Both the position numbers and the translations under genes were made by a program. A DNA stretch of 64,000 nucleotides. It comes from Thermoplasmata archaeon. GTDB taxonomy: Archaea > Thermoplasmatota > Thermoplasmata > Lutacidiplasmatales > UBA184. Location: assembly GCA_021828195.1 (NCBI GenBank), contig JAKASQ010000001.1:233202-297201 (forward strand), written 5' to 3'. Positions 16,393 to 24,223 of this stretch are shown here, in pieces; the stretch's first letter is position 1; every line of letters starts with the position of its first letter. The notes beneath the pieces were generated by a model that was not told the origin of the DNA, searched no databases, and saw nothing but the letters and a program-made list of their open reading frames with translations.

Positions 16393-17415
16393 ATGCGAGC
16401 GGCGATCTTTCAGGGCTCGGGCCGTCCCCTCATCGTCGGCGAAGTGCCCCGCCCGGTCCCGGGGCCGGGGGATGCCCTCGTGAAGGTGGCGGCGTGCGGC
16501 TTCTGCCATACGGATCTCCATTACCTCGATCACGCCGTCCCGACAGCGAAGGGTCCTCCCCTCATTCTGGGACACGAGATCTCGGGCGTGGTGGAGGAAC
16601 TGGGACCCGGGAGCTCCGTACGGTCCGTCGGGGACCGGGTGCTGGTCCCTTCCGTCCTTCCCTGTCGGAACTGTGAGTATTGTAGATCGGGGCGCGGGAA
16701 CATCTGTCCCTACCTCCAGATGCCCGGTAACCACATCGACGGAGGGTTCGCGGAGTACATCCGAGTCCCGGCACGCGACCTCGTGCCGTTGCCCTCCGAC
16801 CTCAACCTCGCGGCGAGTGCGGTGATCGCCGATGCCCTGACGACGCCGTACCATGCGGTCGTCCGACGAGCGCGAGTGCAAAGTGGGGATTGGGTCGTGG
16901 TGGTCGGATGCGGCGGCGTCGGGATCAACGCGGTCCAGTTCGCGGCCGCGGTCGGTGCGAGCGTGATCGCCGTGGACCTTCGCGCGGAGAAGCGCGAAGC
17001 GGCTCTGCGCCTCGGGGCGTGCGAAGCGCTGGATCCCCGGGAGTGGCCCGACCTCGGTCGCGAGGTGCGGAAGCGATCCGAGGGGGGCGCGGACGTGGCG
17101 CTCGAGGTGGTCGGCACGCCCGAGACCGTAACTCTGGCCCTCTCCACGCTCCGGCGGGGAGGGCGGCTCTGTGTCGTGGGGTACAGCGACTCGGTCGTTC
17201 CAATCCCGCTCCACCGTCTGATGTTCTTCGAGTACGAGATCGTCGGCTCCCTTGGGTGCCGGCCCGTGGACTATCCGCGCGTCATCGAAATGGTGCGGAA
17301 GGGGAGGGTGAGCCTCGACGCGGTCGTCACCGCCACCCTCCCGCTCGATCGGATCGGGGAAGCGGCCGAGGACCTCCGGGCCGGGAAAGGGTTGAGGACC
17401 CTCATCGTTCCCTGA
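16393..17415 (+). CDS. had: 6-hydroxycyclohex-1-ene-1-carbonyl-CoA dehydrogenase
   Basis: A zinc-dependent medium-chain dehydrogenase that oxidises the Dch product to the 6-oxo compound used by Oah, reducing NAD+. Catalytic zinc ligands lie in CGFCHTD (about 35-41) and LGHEISG (about 60), and the structural zinc site is CRNCEYCRSGRGNIC (about 94-108). The Rossmann motif is VVGCGGVGINAVQF (about 172-185). The stretch MPGNHIDGGFAEYI is characteristic of Had-like members as I recall them. Last gene of the operon, with its 3' end overlapping the convergent regulator by 14 bp. Confidence 0.87.
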   Translation: MRAAIFQGSGRPLIVGEVPRPVPGPGDALVKVAACGFCHTDLHYLDHAVPTAKGPPLILGHEISGVVEELGPGSSVRSVGDRVLVPSVLPCRNCEYCRSGRGNICPYLQMPGNHIDGGFAEYIRVPARDLVPLPSDLNLAASAVIADALTTPYHAVVRRARVQSGDWVVVVGCGGVGINAVQFAAAVGASVIAVDLRAEKREAALRLGACEALDPREWPDLGREVRKRSEGGADVALEVVGTPETVTLALSTLRRGGRLCVVGYSDSVVPIPLHRLMFFEYEIVGSLGCRPVDYPRVIEMVRKGRVSLDAVVTATLPLDRIGEAAEDLRAGKGLRTLIVP

Positions 17416-18232
17416 GCACGGCGTGCGTCTCCTCGCCCTCGCGCTCATCCGAGGCGCTCCGGGGACGGTCGCTGGGTGTGGCGCGGCTTCGGACGATCCC
17501 CACCTCGGATCGACGCTGGGAAGCGAGCTTGCGCATGCCACGACGCAGGTTCTCCATGGCCGTCGCGCGGCTGACCCCGAGGGACTTCGCGACATCCTTC
17601 AGCTGGGCCCGGCGCGGGTAGTCGTAGTATCCTAGCACGAGGGCCGTTCCGACGGCCATCTCCTGGCGGGGCGTCAGATCGAGGGACCCACGGAAGGAAC
17701 CGATGCGGACCAGCGAGGCCGGCGAACTGCCCGGTGTGGTGAACGAGGCGAGAAGGGGATGGGCGTCCCGAACCCGATGAACGAGCACCCGCCACTCGCC
17801 CTCGCGTACCTCCCCTTCCTGGACGCCGGCCGAAGGTAGGAAGGGACAGCTCATGCAGATGGCCCCCATCTCGAAGACGGTGTGGCACAGGGCCGGCAGC
17901 GGTCCGACGAGACGGACGAGGAGTCGTTGCGATCCGAGCTGCGTGAGCGAGATCTCTTCGGGGCCGGCCCGTTGGCGAAGGAAGGCCGTGATCTCCGGGA
18001 GGGTCGAGGGGGTCGCGTTGATCTCGAGAAGCTGCAAGAGGCGACGGGGTGGGGCCCCGGCGTGCCGGCAGACGTGGAGACGGACTCCGGCTCCCCAGCG
18101 CGTGCCGAGGTCCTGCATCCAGTGAGGCACGGGGCCGCCCCGGATCCGGAGCTCCACGAGAGCCGGCACGCTGCGGGGCCTTCGCGGGCCTCTTCGGTGG
18201 GGGCGGCGGGTGGATGGGTCGAGAATGCTCAC
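17402..18232 (-). CDS. bacterio-opsin activator (HTH_10) type regulator
   Basis: The C-terminus (about residues 190-250) has the bat-type HTH: DLTPRQEMAVGTALVLGYYD, then RRAQLKDVAKSLGVSRATAMENLRRG. The N-terminal part lacks a recognisable PAS or GAF domain but has a GAICMSCPFLP Cys pair and a CRHAG motif that might bind metal or sense redox state. The GTG start at 18232 overlaps the stop of the upstream gene (GTGA), so the two are coupled. Its position, convergent on had, makes it a candidate regulator of the benzoyl-CoA operon; this is positional inference only. The basic tail after the HTH is not conserved in the family. Confidence 0.78.
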   Translation of the reverse strand: MSILDPSTRRPHRRGPRRPRSVPALVELRIRGGPVPHWMQDLGTRWGAGVRLHVCRHAGAPPRRLLQLLEINATPSTLPEITAFLRQRAGPEEISLTQLGSQRLLVRLVGPLPALCHTVFEMGAICMSCPFLPSAGVQEGEVREGEWRVLVHRVRDAHPLLASFTTPGSSPASLVRIGSFRGSLDLTPRQEMAVGTALVLGYYDYPRRAQLKDVAKSLGVSRATAMENLRRGMRKLASQRRSEVGIVRSRATPSDRPRSASDEREGEETHAVLRER

Positions 18233-18582
18233 GTGGTCCTTCGCGGTTCCGGTTCCACGATGGGGCCGGGAGGGAGGGGAAGCAGGCGATACTCGCGAAG
18301 GCCGGTCCGTGCGTCTTCGAAGAACACCGCGCGAAGGACCTCCTCCACCAAGATCAACTCGAGTCCGCGCGGATCCATCCTCCTTCTGGCCCTCGTGAGG
18401 ACCCACCGTTCTGGATCCGGGTCGTGTAGTGGGACTCCGATCCGCGTGAGGGTCCAGAGTCGCGGAACGAGCGCGAGCTGTCCGGCGAATCCCTCGACGA
18501 GCGCGCCGTGCGCGAGCTGAAGATCTGCCCGAATTGCCCAAGTGACTTCACGTCCTGTGGGGACCGGGTGCCGAACGGTCAC
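18229..18582 (-). CDS. hypothetical protein coupled to the bat-type regulator
   Basis: I do not recognise this 117-residue protein. It has an alternating pattern suggesting a small alpha/beta domain (EVTWAIRADLQLAHGALVEG, then RRRMDPRGLELILVEEVLRA, then REYRLLPLPPG). There is no signal peptide or membrane helix. It starts at GTG, and its TGA overlaps the GTG of the regulator gene, so the two are translated together and may form one regulatory unit, for example a sensory partner. Confidence 0.55.
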   Translation of the reverse strand: MTVRHPVPTGREVTWAIRADLQLAHGALVEGFAGQLALVPRLWTLTRIGVPLHDPDPERWVLTRARRRMDPRGLELILVEEVLRAVFFEDARTGLREYRLLPLPPGPIVEPEPRRTT

Positions 18583-19234
18583 TTCTCCGGAGACTCCCGC
18601 CAGAGAAAAGGGTGGCTACCTATCGGGGAGGGGCCTGGTTCACCTTGCGCCCGCCGACGAAGACTCCGGAGCCGGATCCCGTTCCGTGGAGAAACCCGTT
18701 CTCGACTAACGAGGGCCCTCTCGTACAGACGACTGCCTCGGGAGGTATCGCTGGGCGAGGGGCGTACCGTTCGAAACTTCCCGGTATCACGGCACGATCC
18801 GGTCGGGGCTCAGCGGTGCGCGATACGTTGGCGTGACGATGCGCGCATGAATGGTTCGGCCATAAGGTGAGAACCTCGTCTTTCCGGGGGAAACCGTGTC
18901 CCGGAGGCCGCACCTCCCCGTCGAGCGGATACGACGGTAGCACCGGGCGGATTCGCTCCTTCTAAGGGGCGAACACCACCGATTCGCCACCCTGGGCTTG
19001 ACGGTCCTGGATCCGAGGTTCAGGGTGCTCAGTAAGTCCGACAAGAGGAATCACCGGTACCGTTCAGCCACCGGGTGGTCAATGCGGGCCCGCCGAGAGG
19101 GTTCTGAGGCATCAGCACCCGAGCTTGAACAGGGTCGGGCAAGAACGAGTCGCGTTTGCTCAAGATGGCGGTTCATCGCCGGACCGGGCGGTTTCCGGGG
19201 AGCCTCTCTACCAGGGGAATGCGGGTCGGCAGTG
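18583..19234. other. long non-coding interval
   Basis: No open frame on either strand here looks protein-like, and I see no RNA gene. Composition remains GC-rich. It marks the switch from the conserved region to the accessory region and may hold decayed genes beyond recognition. Confidence 0.4.
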
Positions 19235-19768
19235 TCACCACCACTTCCAGAACCCAGGGCCGAAGAGCCAATCGAAATGCCCGACGACATTCGGCTGTCG
19301 CCGCCGAGCCAGTCGGTACGCATCGCTTACGCTCATCCGCCGCCGACGGTAGAGGAACCAGACCGCCGCGAGTGGGGCATGTTCGAGCCCGTCCTCGCGC
19401 GCAGTCAGGAGGGGAGGGCCCCGCCAAACGAGGGCGCCCTCGATGACGTGCAACATGGCCTCCAGCTGCGCGAAGAACGCTCTCCCGCTCCCGGGGTCAT
19501 AGATCAGAAGATGGACCACGCGCGCGGGAAGTGTAGGGTCCCGAAGCTCCTAGATACAGAGCGTGGAGCCCTCCCACGTTCGGGCGTCCTCAAGGTCGCC
19601 GAGGAACAGGTCGGTTTGGATCTGAGTTGCCGTAGGTTGGATGCCTCCTTCTGGGGTCTCCCACCTTAAGGCAGACGACGCTACGAAAAGATAGGCAGCG
19701 CGAGCTCCCTCCGCGAACGACGGACGGAGGGCCTTCTTGCCTCCAGTCCTGTAGCAGATGGATGACAC
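19235..19768 (-). pseudogene. dual-specificity phosphatase-like gene, interrupted and catalytically dead
   Basis: Two open segments in the same frame are separated by a TAG at 19550-19552. The upstream part ends IQTDLFLGDLEDARTWE, matching the 'LyLG' start of DSP domains. The downstream part reads HLLIYDPGSGRAFFAQLEAM, then a helix VIEGALV, then RRRRMSVSDAYRLARRRQP, matching the C-terminal half of the DSP fold. The catalytic HCx5R loop is replaced by LTAREDGLEH, with no Cys and no Arg in place. Both the stop and the missing catalytic residues point to a relic. Read-through giving a pseudophosphatase is a less likely alternative. Confidence 0.55.
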
Positions 19769-20290
19769 CTCGCAAGCGAACTGCCGGGATTGACAAGTTG
19801 GGTACCTTGCCGTCAGGTGCTACCGCGTACGCGGTCAGAAGCCCCCTCGGAGATCTCTAACCTTGGGATGGACGTGCTGCTGGCCCCCCCTCCGCCTGAT
19901 CTCGGCGCTCGAATCGAAGCGTCGGTCCGGGAGCGTCCGGGTCGCAATAGGCGAGCGCAGGGAAGATCAGCGGAGGTTTCGGTTATGACGGCCGCCGGGG
20001 TGCCTGGGTAGGCTGACCCCAGTGCTCGAGGCCCGCACAGTGACCCTCCGTGCCTCTGGATTGAAGTGGTCGGTCGTGGGCCAGAGGGTCCAGCTGCCCG
20101 CCGTGACCTGCCGGAAGGTACGACCTCCCCCGCAGACCGCAACTGGCTATGTGGAAAACGGTCCGCGCGAGTTTAGAACACCCTCACGGACCTTCTCATC
20201 AGCCCACTGAACCGTAAAGCGCTCCTTGTGCGGCTGTCGCCGAACCCTCGAAGGGGAATGACCTCTCCAATGTCCGCACCCTCCTTCCTG
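19769..20290. other. non-coding interval before the toxin-antitoxin pair
   Basis: Nothing in this stretch of about 520 bp reads as a convincing gene on either strand, and no tRNA or repeat of the R1 or R2 families is present. Confidence 0.35.
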
Positions 20291-20313
20291 TTAAGTAATG
20301 GATTGCATTACTT
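20291..20313 (+). promoter_or_regulatory. TATA box overlapping a perfect inverted repeat (antitoxin operator)
   Basis: AAGTAAT (20293-20299) and ATTACTT (20307-20313) form a perfect 7-bp inverted repeat with a 7-bp spacer. The left arm overlaps the TATA-like TTAAGTAAT about 25 bp before the ATG at 20320. This is the expected geometry for autorepression by a toxin-antitoxin complex. Confidence 0.6.
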
Positions 20314-20319
20314 CGAGGG

Positions 20320-20538
20320 ATGGGCTACACGACGGTCAGCGTGCAAACGGAAACGCTGGAACGGCTGCGCCGGTATCGGACGTTTCGGCACAGATCGATT
20401 GACGACCTCCTCAACGACCTGATGGATGACACGGCTCCCGAAGAGCTGCTCCGAGAAGTGGAGCGACGCCTTCGTACCGAGCCGGATGTCCCGGGAGAAC
20501 AGGTCCGGGCGCGGCTCGATCCGGGACGCGCCGCTTGA
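20320..20538 (+). CDS. antitoxin, ribbon-helix-helix-like
   Basis: A 72-residue protein beginning MGYTTVSVQTETLERLRRYR, a short beta strand followed by helices as in RHH/VapB- or RelB-type antitoxins. A flexible charged C-terminus follows (EELLREVERRLRTEPDVPGE), suited to wrapping a toxin. It would bind the palindrome over its own promoter and neutralise the RelE-like protein encoded next. The stop TGA overlaps the TTG start of the toxin, so translation is coupled. Confidence 0.72.
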   Translation: MGYTTVSVQTETLERLRRYRTFRHRSIDDLLNDLMDDTAPEELLREVERRLRTEPDVPGEQVRARLDPGRAA

Positions 20539-20825
20539 CCCCTCGTGCTCCCTACTCTTTCAAGCCGAGTGCCGAACGGGAGCTCGCCCGACTCCCTCGC
20601 GCAGCGCGAATCGCCTTCTGGCAAGCGGTCGACCTCCTCCTCGAAACCCCCACTCGCCCCCGGCCGGGCCTCGACATTCGACGGTTGCGCGGGACTCGGA
20701 CAGTCTGGCGCTTGCGTTTCAGCCGCTACCGTGCTCTCTATCAGTGGGACGGAGCTATCGTTCGTTTCGTTCTCATCGAGCACCGGGAAACCGTCTACCG
20801 TCGGTTGGGCGAGCTCGGCCTTTGA
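20535..20825 (+). CDS. RelE/ParE-type toxin
   Basis: A 96-residue basic protein with the RelE-fold sequence pattern: YSFKPSAERELARLPRAARI, then a helix IAFWQAVDLLLE, then LDIRRLRGTRTVWRLRFSRYRALYQ and a final strand FVLIEHRETVYRRL. These proteins cleave mRNA at the ribosome or inhibit gyrase. The several Arg residues on the RLRGTRTVWRLRFSRYR strands fit an RNase. TTG start overlapping the antitoxin stop. Confidence 0.78.
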   Translation: MTPRAPYSFKPSAERELARLPRAARIAFWQAVDLLLETPTRPRPGLDIRRLRGTRTVWRLRFSRYRALYQWDGAIVRFVLIEHRETVYRRLGELGL

Positions 20826-20918
20826 AGGAAAACCCACCCGATTTTCCTGTGACTGAAGTCCCGGTTGCTAACGAGACGAGGAGGCCCTCCAGACCCCGTC
20901 GTCCAAGAGCGAGATGCA

Positions 20919-20928
20919 GGCTTAAGCC
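20919..20928 (+). promoter_or_regulatory. palindrome at the promoter of methyltransferase 1
   Basis: GGCTTAAGCC, a perfect 10-bp palindrome containing a TATA-like TTAA core, is centred about 29 bp before the ATG at 20953. A different perfect palindrome occupies the promoter of the paralogue at 27613. Confidence 0.35.
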
Positions 20929-20952
20929 GAGGCTGACTCCAGGATCGGTAGG

Positions 20953-21765
20953 ATGACCCGGCGTCCTAGTCTTGACGAATTGCTGACCGAGGCAGTCGAG
21001 CGTCCTATCGGAGGTTGGGATTTCGGGTGGTTACGGCAACAAGGCCGGTTCCAAGAGAGTGCGCTTCCGTGGGACTACGACCAACTTGTCCGGGAACGGC
21101 TGAACGCTTCGCACGACCTCTTGGATCTCGGCACCGGCGGCGGAGAGCGCCTTGCGGCATTACAGCCACACCCGAGTCGGACCGTTGCCACGGAGTCCTA
21201 CCGGCCCAACGTATCAGTGGCTGCCCGGCGACTCGCACCGAGAGGAATCCAGGTGATTCACTGCCTGGGAGCACCGGACAACGATCGACAACAACGGTTG
21301 ACCTCACTTCCCTCCCTGCCCTTCCGCGACGAGTCGTTCCATCTGGTCATCGATCGAAACGAAGCGTTCGTCGCGCGAGAAGTCGCCCGAATTCTCTTTA
21401 GCGGCGGGATCTTCTTGACGGAACAAAGCGGAACCAGTGAGATTGCACCGATCCTCAGGCTCCTTGGTCTCCCGGTTCCTCCTCCTCGCCGCCCGACCTG
21501 GAATCTCGATCTCGCGTGCCGGCAGGCAGAACGGGCCGACCTTCGAGTGCTAAGATCAGCGAGCTCCGACTTTGAAATGTCCTTCCGCGACGTGGGTGCC
21601 CTGGTTTGGTATATGCGAATGGCCCCCTGGGCGGTCCCGGGCTTCAGCGTCTACCGGCATCGATCCCGATTGGAGCACCTCCACGAAAGGATTCAGCGGG
21701 AGGGACCGCTTCGGGTTCCACGTTCGGGCTTTTGGTTGGAGGCCGTGAAGGGCGGACTGGCATAA
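20953..21765 (+). CDS. class I SAM-dependent methyltransferase (paralogue 1)
   Basis: SAM-binding motif I is LLDLGTGGGERL (about residues 56-67). A VATESYRPNV strand follows for motif post-I, and EVARILFSGGIFLTEQSG gives motif III. It is clearly paralogous to the gene at 27613: both share GGWDF/AGWDF, PWD and the WAVPGFSV/WEVPGFSV end. The shared C-terminal block DVGALVWYMRMAPWAVPGF is typical of methyltransferase_11-like proteins. The substrate is unknown. It is followed 39 bp later by two tandem R1 repeats. Length 270 residues. Confidence 0.8.
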   Translation: MTRRPSLDELLTEAVERPIGGWDFGWLRQQGRFQESALPWDYDQLVRERLNASHDLLDLGTGGGERLAALQPHPSRTVATESYRPNVSVAARRLAPRGIQVIHCLGAPDNDRQQRLTSLPSLPFRDESFHLVIDRNEAFVAREVARILFSGGIFLTEQSGTSEIAPILRLLGLPVPPPRRPTWNLDLACRQAERADLRVLRSASSDFEMSFRDVGALVWYMRMAPWAVPGFSVYRHRSRLEHLHERIQREGPLRVPRSGFWLEAVKGGLA

Positions 21766-21803
21766 GGCATAACATCGAGCAGACCCCCACGGGGGCAAAC
21801 CAA

Positions 21804-21945
21804 CACGAATCGAGCAGGATCGGTGTCCCTGCAAGCGCTCTGGGACCTCTGTAGCCCGTGGGAAAACCTGCAGGGGAGTTTCGAACACTCGATCGGGCAT
21901 GTTGGCCCATGAGCGTCTCCGGGAGCCCGTCAGGCGGATAGCCGC
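21804..21945 (+). repeat. R1 repeat, copy A
   Basis: A 142-bp element, first of a head-to-tail pair. It differs from copies C and D at several sites, some in stems: CCTCTG replaces CCCCTG opposite CAGGGG, keeping pairing through a G-U wobble. The ends are defined by the junction with copy B and by comparison with the other copies. Confidence 0.8.
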
Positions 21946-22086
21946 ACGAATCGCGCAGAATCGGTGTCCCTGCAAGCGCTCTGGGACCCCTGTGGCGGGT
22001 GGGAAAACCTGCAGGGGAGTTTCGAACACTCCATCGGGCATGTTGGCCCATGAGCGTCTCCGGGAGCCCGTCAGGCGGATAGCCGC
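21945..22086 (+). repeat. R1 repeat, copy B
   Basis: Immediately follows copy A in the same orientation. It differs from copies C and D at only two positions near its left end. The right end GCCGC is followed by unrelated sequence. Confidence 0.85.
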
Positions 22087-22328
22087 GGGATTGTTGAGGA
22101 CTCGCTTGGTGAGGGTTTAATTCCGGCCTGAGTCTCTCTGCTCCGGGCTGACCAGAGGGTCCAGGGGAGCACACCACGACCGCGTACGTCTCACCGGAAG
22201 ACGCCGCCCTCCTGGTTGGGCTAATCGGTTACACCGCTTGGTGGTCCTTCGACCTTCAGAAGGGAAGTCGTGTCCGTCCCTGGACGCTGGGCCTGCATGT
22301 CGTCGTCTATGGACTCGCCATCTTTTGG

Positions 22329-23117
22329 GTGTGGCTGCTATCGCTCACCGAGATCGCAGACGCGGGCGGGTCGGCCCAGCTCGTCTGGATTTGGCTTCTG
22401 CCGCTGCCTCTCTTAGTGTATGCCGCGAGCCGTGCCGGCCTTCGATACGGACGGCGGCGAATCGTCGTCTATCGGGCGCCGACCGGGTTGACGCACTTTC
22501 GGGGACCCATCGAACTCGCGCTCCTCTGGTTCGTTCTCTACGTGGCCCGCTTCCTCCTCGAGGATCTCCTCCTAGGAGGGTTCTCGGTCTTCTTCCAACC
22601 TTTCTATGGCCGGCCCCCTTCTGGACCCCCCGCCGGGGTGTCGCTCGAGCTCTTCGCCATAGTGGTCATCGCGGTAGCGGGGCTGTACCTCGTGAGCTTC
22701 GGAGCCCTTCTCGGGATCTCGCTCGCGGTATGGGGGCATCACCGCCACCTGTCCCGGTCGACCGCGAGTGATGGCGTGCAATCGGCCCCTTCCTCAGAGC
22801 CTCCCCCGGCCTCGTTGGGAAACGCCGAGACCGCTCGTCCACTGTCGTTGTCCCCCGTATTCGACGCGCGCCGAGAAGGCGACACCCACGGTAAGTCGGG
22901 TGGCCCAGCAGGAGCCAGGGTGCCTCCGGACCTGGGCGATCCTCTCCAGCCTATCCAGCCGCAGTTGCCGGGGGGATCGCAAGAGACGGAACCGCTCGCG
23001 AACCCGTCGCGCTCGGCGCGAGCCGGACCGCTACCGATGGGTCGCTTCTGCCGAAACTGCGGCCACCGCTTGGGCCCTACTGGCCGATTCTGCTCGGCCT
23101 GTGGCGCATCCCGGTGA
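22329..23117 (+). CDS. polytopic membrane protein with C-terminal zinc ribbon
   Basis: Three or more hydrophobic segments (about residues 1-33, 55-80, 107-138) are followed by a Pro/Ser-rich linker and a terminal zinc ribbon, FCRNCGHRLGPTGRFCSACGA (about 240-260), a design common in archaeal membrane sensors. The frame is open and protein-like further upstream to 22152, encoding an extra hydrophobic stretch (LLVGLIGYTAWWSFDL), but no start codon exists there, so the annotated GTG is probably internal. The 5' end may have been lost when the R1 repeats at 21804-22086 were placed next to it. Confidence 0.65.
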   Translation: MWLLSLTEIADAGGSAQLVWIWLLPLPLLVYAASRAGLRYGRRRIVVYRAPTGLTHFRGPIELALLWFVLYVARFLLEDLLLGGFSVFFQPFYGRPPSGPPAGVSLELFAIVVIAVAGLYLVSFGALLGISLAVWGHHRHLSRSTASDGVQSAPSSEPPPASLGNAETARPLSLSPVFDARREGDTHGKSGGPAGARVPPDLGDPLQPIQPQLPGGSQETEPLANPSRSARAGPLPMGRFCRNCGHRLGPTGRFCSACGASR

Positions 23118-23281
23118 CCGATGCCTCAGGAGGACGGATCGTTCGCTTCGTACGGTCTAACCCCAGAGACGGGAGCGGGACGACACCGGCCCTCCCACGC
23201 TGCGTACACGGATAGCGGAAGCCTTCCGAAAGGTAGATGCTTCGGTAGACGACTGAGAGCTCGACCCTGTGAGTCAATCGC

Positions 23282-24025
23282 ATGGACGGGCTCAGTTGGC
23301 TTCGGGACGACGTCCGAGAGAAGGAACTTCGCAAAGTGGGAAAGGCACTGGCGCTCACTCCGGATGATCCGCTCGTGGAATTGGAGGAGGTCTATCCGGA
23401 GGATGTCCCCTTTCAGGCACACGTCCGGTGGTGGTTGGTCCTCACTCGCTCGCGCTTGGCGCTGATGAGGACACGGGAAGCCTTCTGGGGCGGGGGTGGA
23501 CATAACTGGGTGTGGACGATCGACTGGCAACTCCCGCTTGAGCAACTGAGGGAGCTTCGGGTCGAGGTCGACTCCGAGAAAATGCAGAAATACTTGCGAG
23601 CGGAGGAAGAACACGATGAGCTCTTCGAGGCGGCGAGGGAAAGGGCGGGCGACGAATACCCCTGGGCTTGGGTGATGTCGCATGATGCACCCGAGCTCGA
23701 AGGTGCATTCCTTGTGATCGACGGGAAGAGGTTCGGCATACGGACCCTGGAGGGCCTGAAGGATCGGTTCGCTCAACTCCAGCGGCTACGGGCGGACCGG
23801 GTGCGGTCGCTTGGCGGCGCACCGCCGGCGATCCTTCCTTTCCCGCCGGTGCCCGAACCCCTAGGAAGATCCGCCAGGAACGCGCAGGCTTCGGCGGGGG
23901 CGGCCACGACCACTACGACCGTCGTCCGAGAGATCGTAAAGACCCCGTGCACCTACTGTGGTGTCCTCGTCGAGATTACGAGGCCAACCTGCCCTTCGTG
24001 CGGCGCCCCCTTCAAGCATCCCTGA
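23282..24025 (+). CDS. zinc-ribbon protein of unknown function
   Basis: A 247-residue soluble protein. The first 170 residues look like a beta-rich PH-type domain (HVRWWLVLTRSRLALMR, then IDWQLPLEQLRELRVE), followed by GAFLVIDGKRFGIRTLEGLKDRF, which resembles the end of PH-like folds with a C-terminal helix. A low-complexity Ala/Thr linker leads to a C-terminal zinc ribbon (CTYCGVLVEITRPTCPSCGAPF). I cannot assign a function. It follows another zinc-ribbon membrane protein, so the pair may work together. No obvious promoter seen. Confidence 0.65.
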   Translation: MDGLSWLRDDVREKELRKVGKALALTPDDPLVELEEVYPEDVPFQAHVRWWLVLTRSRLALMRTREAFWGGGGHNWVWTIDWQLPLEQLRELRVEVDSEKMQKYLRAEEEHDELFEAARERAGDEYPWAWVMSHDAPELEGAFLVIDGKRFGIRTLEGLKDRFAQLQRLRADRVRSLGGAPPAILPFPPVPEPLGRSARNAQASAGAATTTTTVVREIVKTPCTYCGVLVEITRPTCPSCGAPFKHP

Positions 24026-24190
24026 ACGTCTCCACCACCGCTCGCTTACCTCCGGGAGAGTGTTAGGGCAAGTGGCGAGGGTGACGAGGGGCAAGGTCGT
24101 CGCCGCGATCGCAGATGGCGCACTTGCGGCCCGACGGCCGGTCGCCCCTGGGACTGCGGGGAGCGTCGTGCGGCTAAGGCGCCGATTGAA

Positions 24191-24199
24191 GCTATAGGC
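24191..24199 (+). promoter_or_regulatory. TATA box of the four-helix membrane protein gene
   Basis: GCTATAGGC is centred about 28 bp before the ATG at 24224. Confidence 0.5.
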
Positions 24200-24223
24200 T
24201 CTCGCCCCTCTCCGCTGGTAGGG

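Noticed and set aside
15070-17595. Very long open frame on the minus strand opposite bcrC, dch and had
   Set aside because: Low-complexity, Arg/Asp/Gly-rich translation with no domains; it results from GC-rich codon structure of the real plus-strand genes.
18583-19234. rRNA or other stable RNA gene
   Set aside because: No recognisable rRNA core sequences or tRNA folds were found on either strand.
19550-19552. TAG read as pyrrolysine in the phosphatase-like gene
   Set aside because: No methylamine-methyltransferase or pyl genes are seen, and the active site is lost as well, so decay is the simpler explanation.
21804-22086. CRISPR array
   Set aside because: Only two abutting 141-bp units with no spacers and no cas genes.
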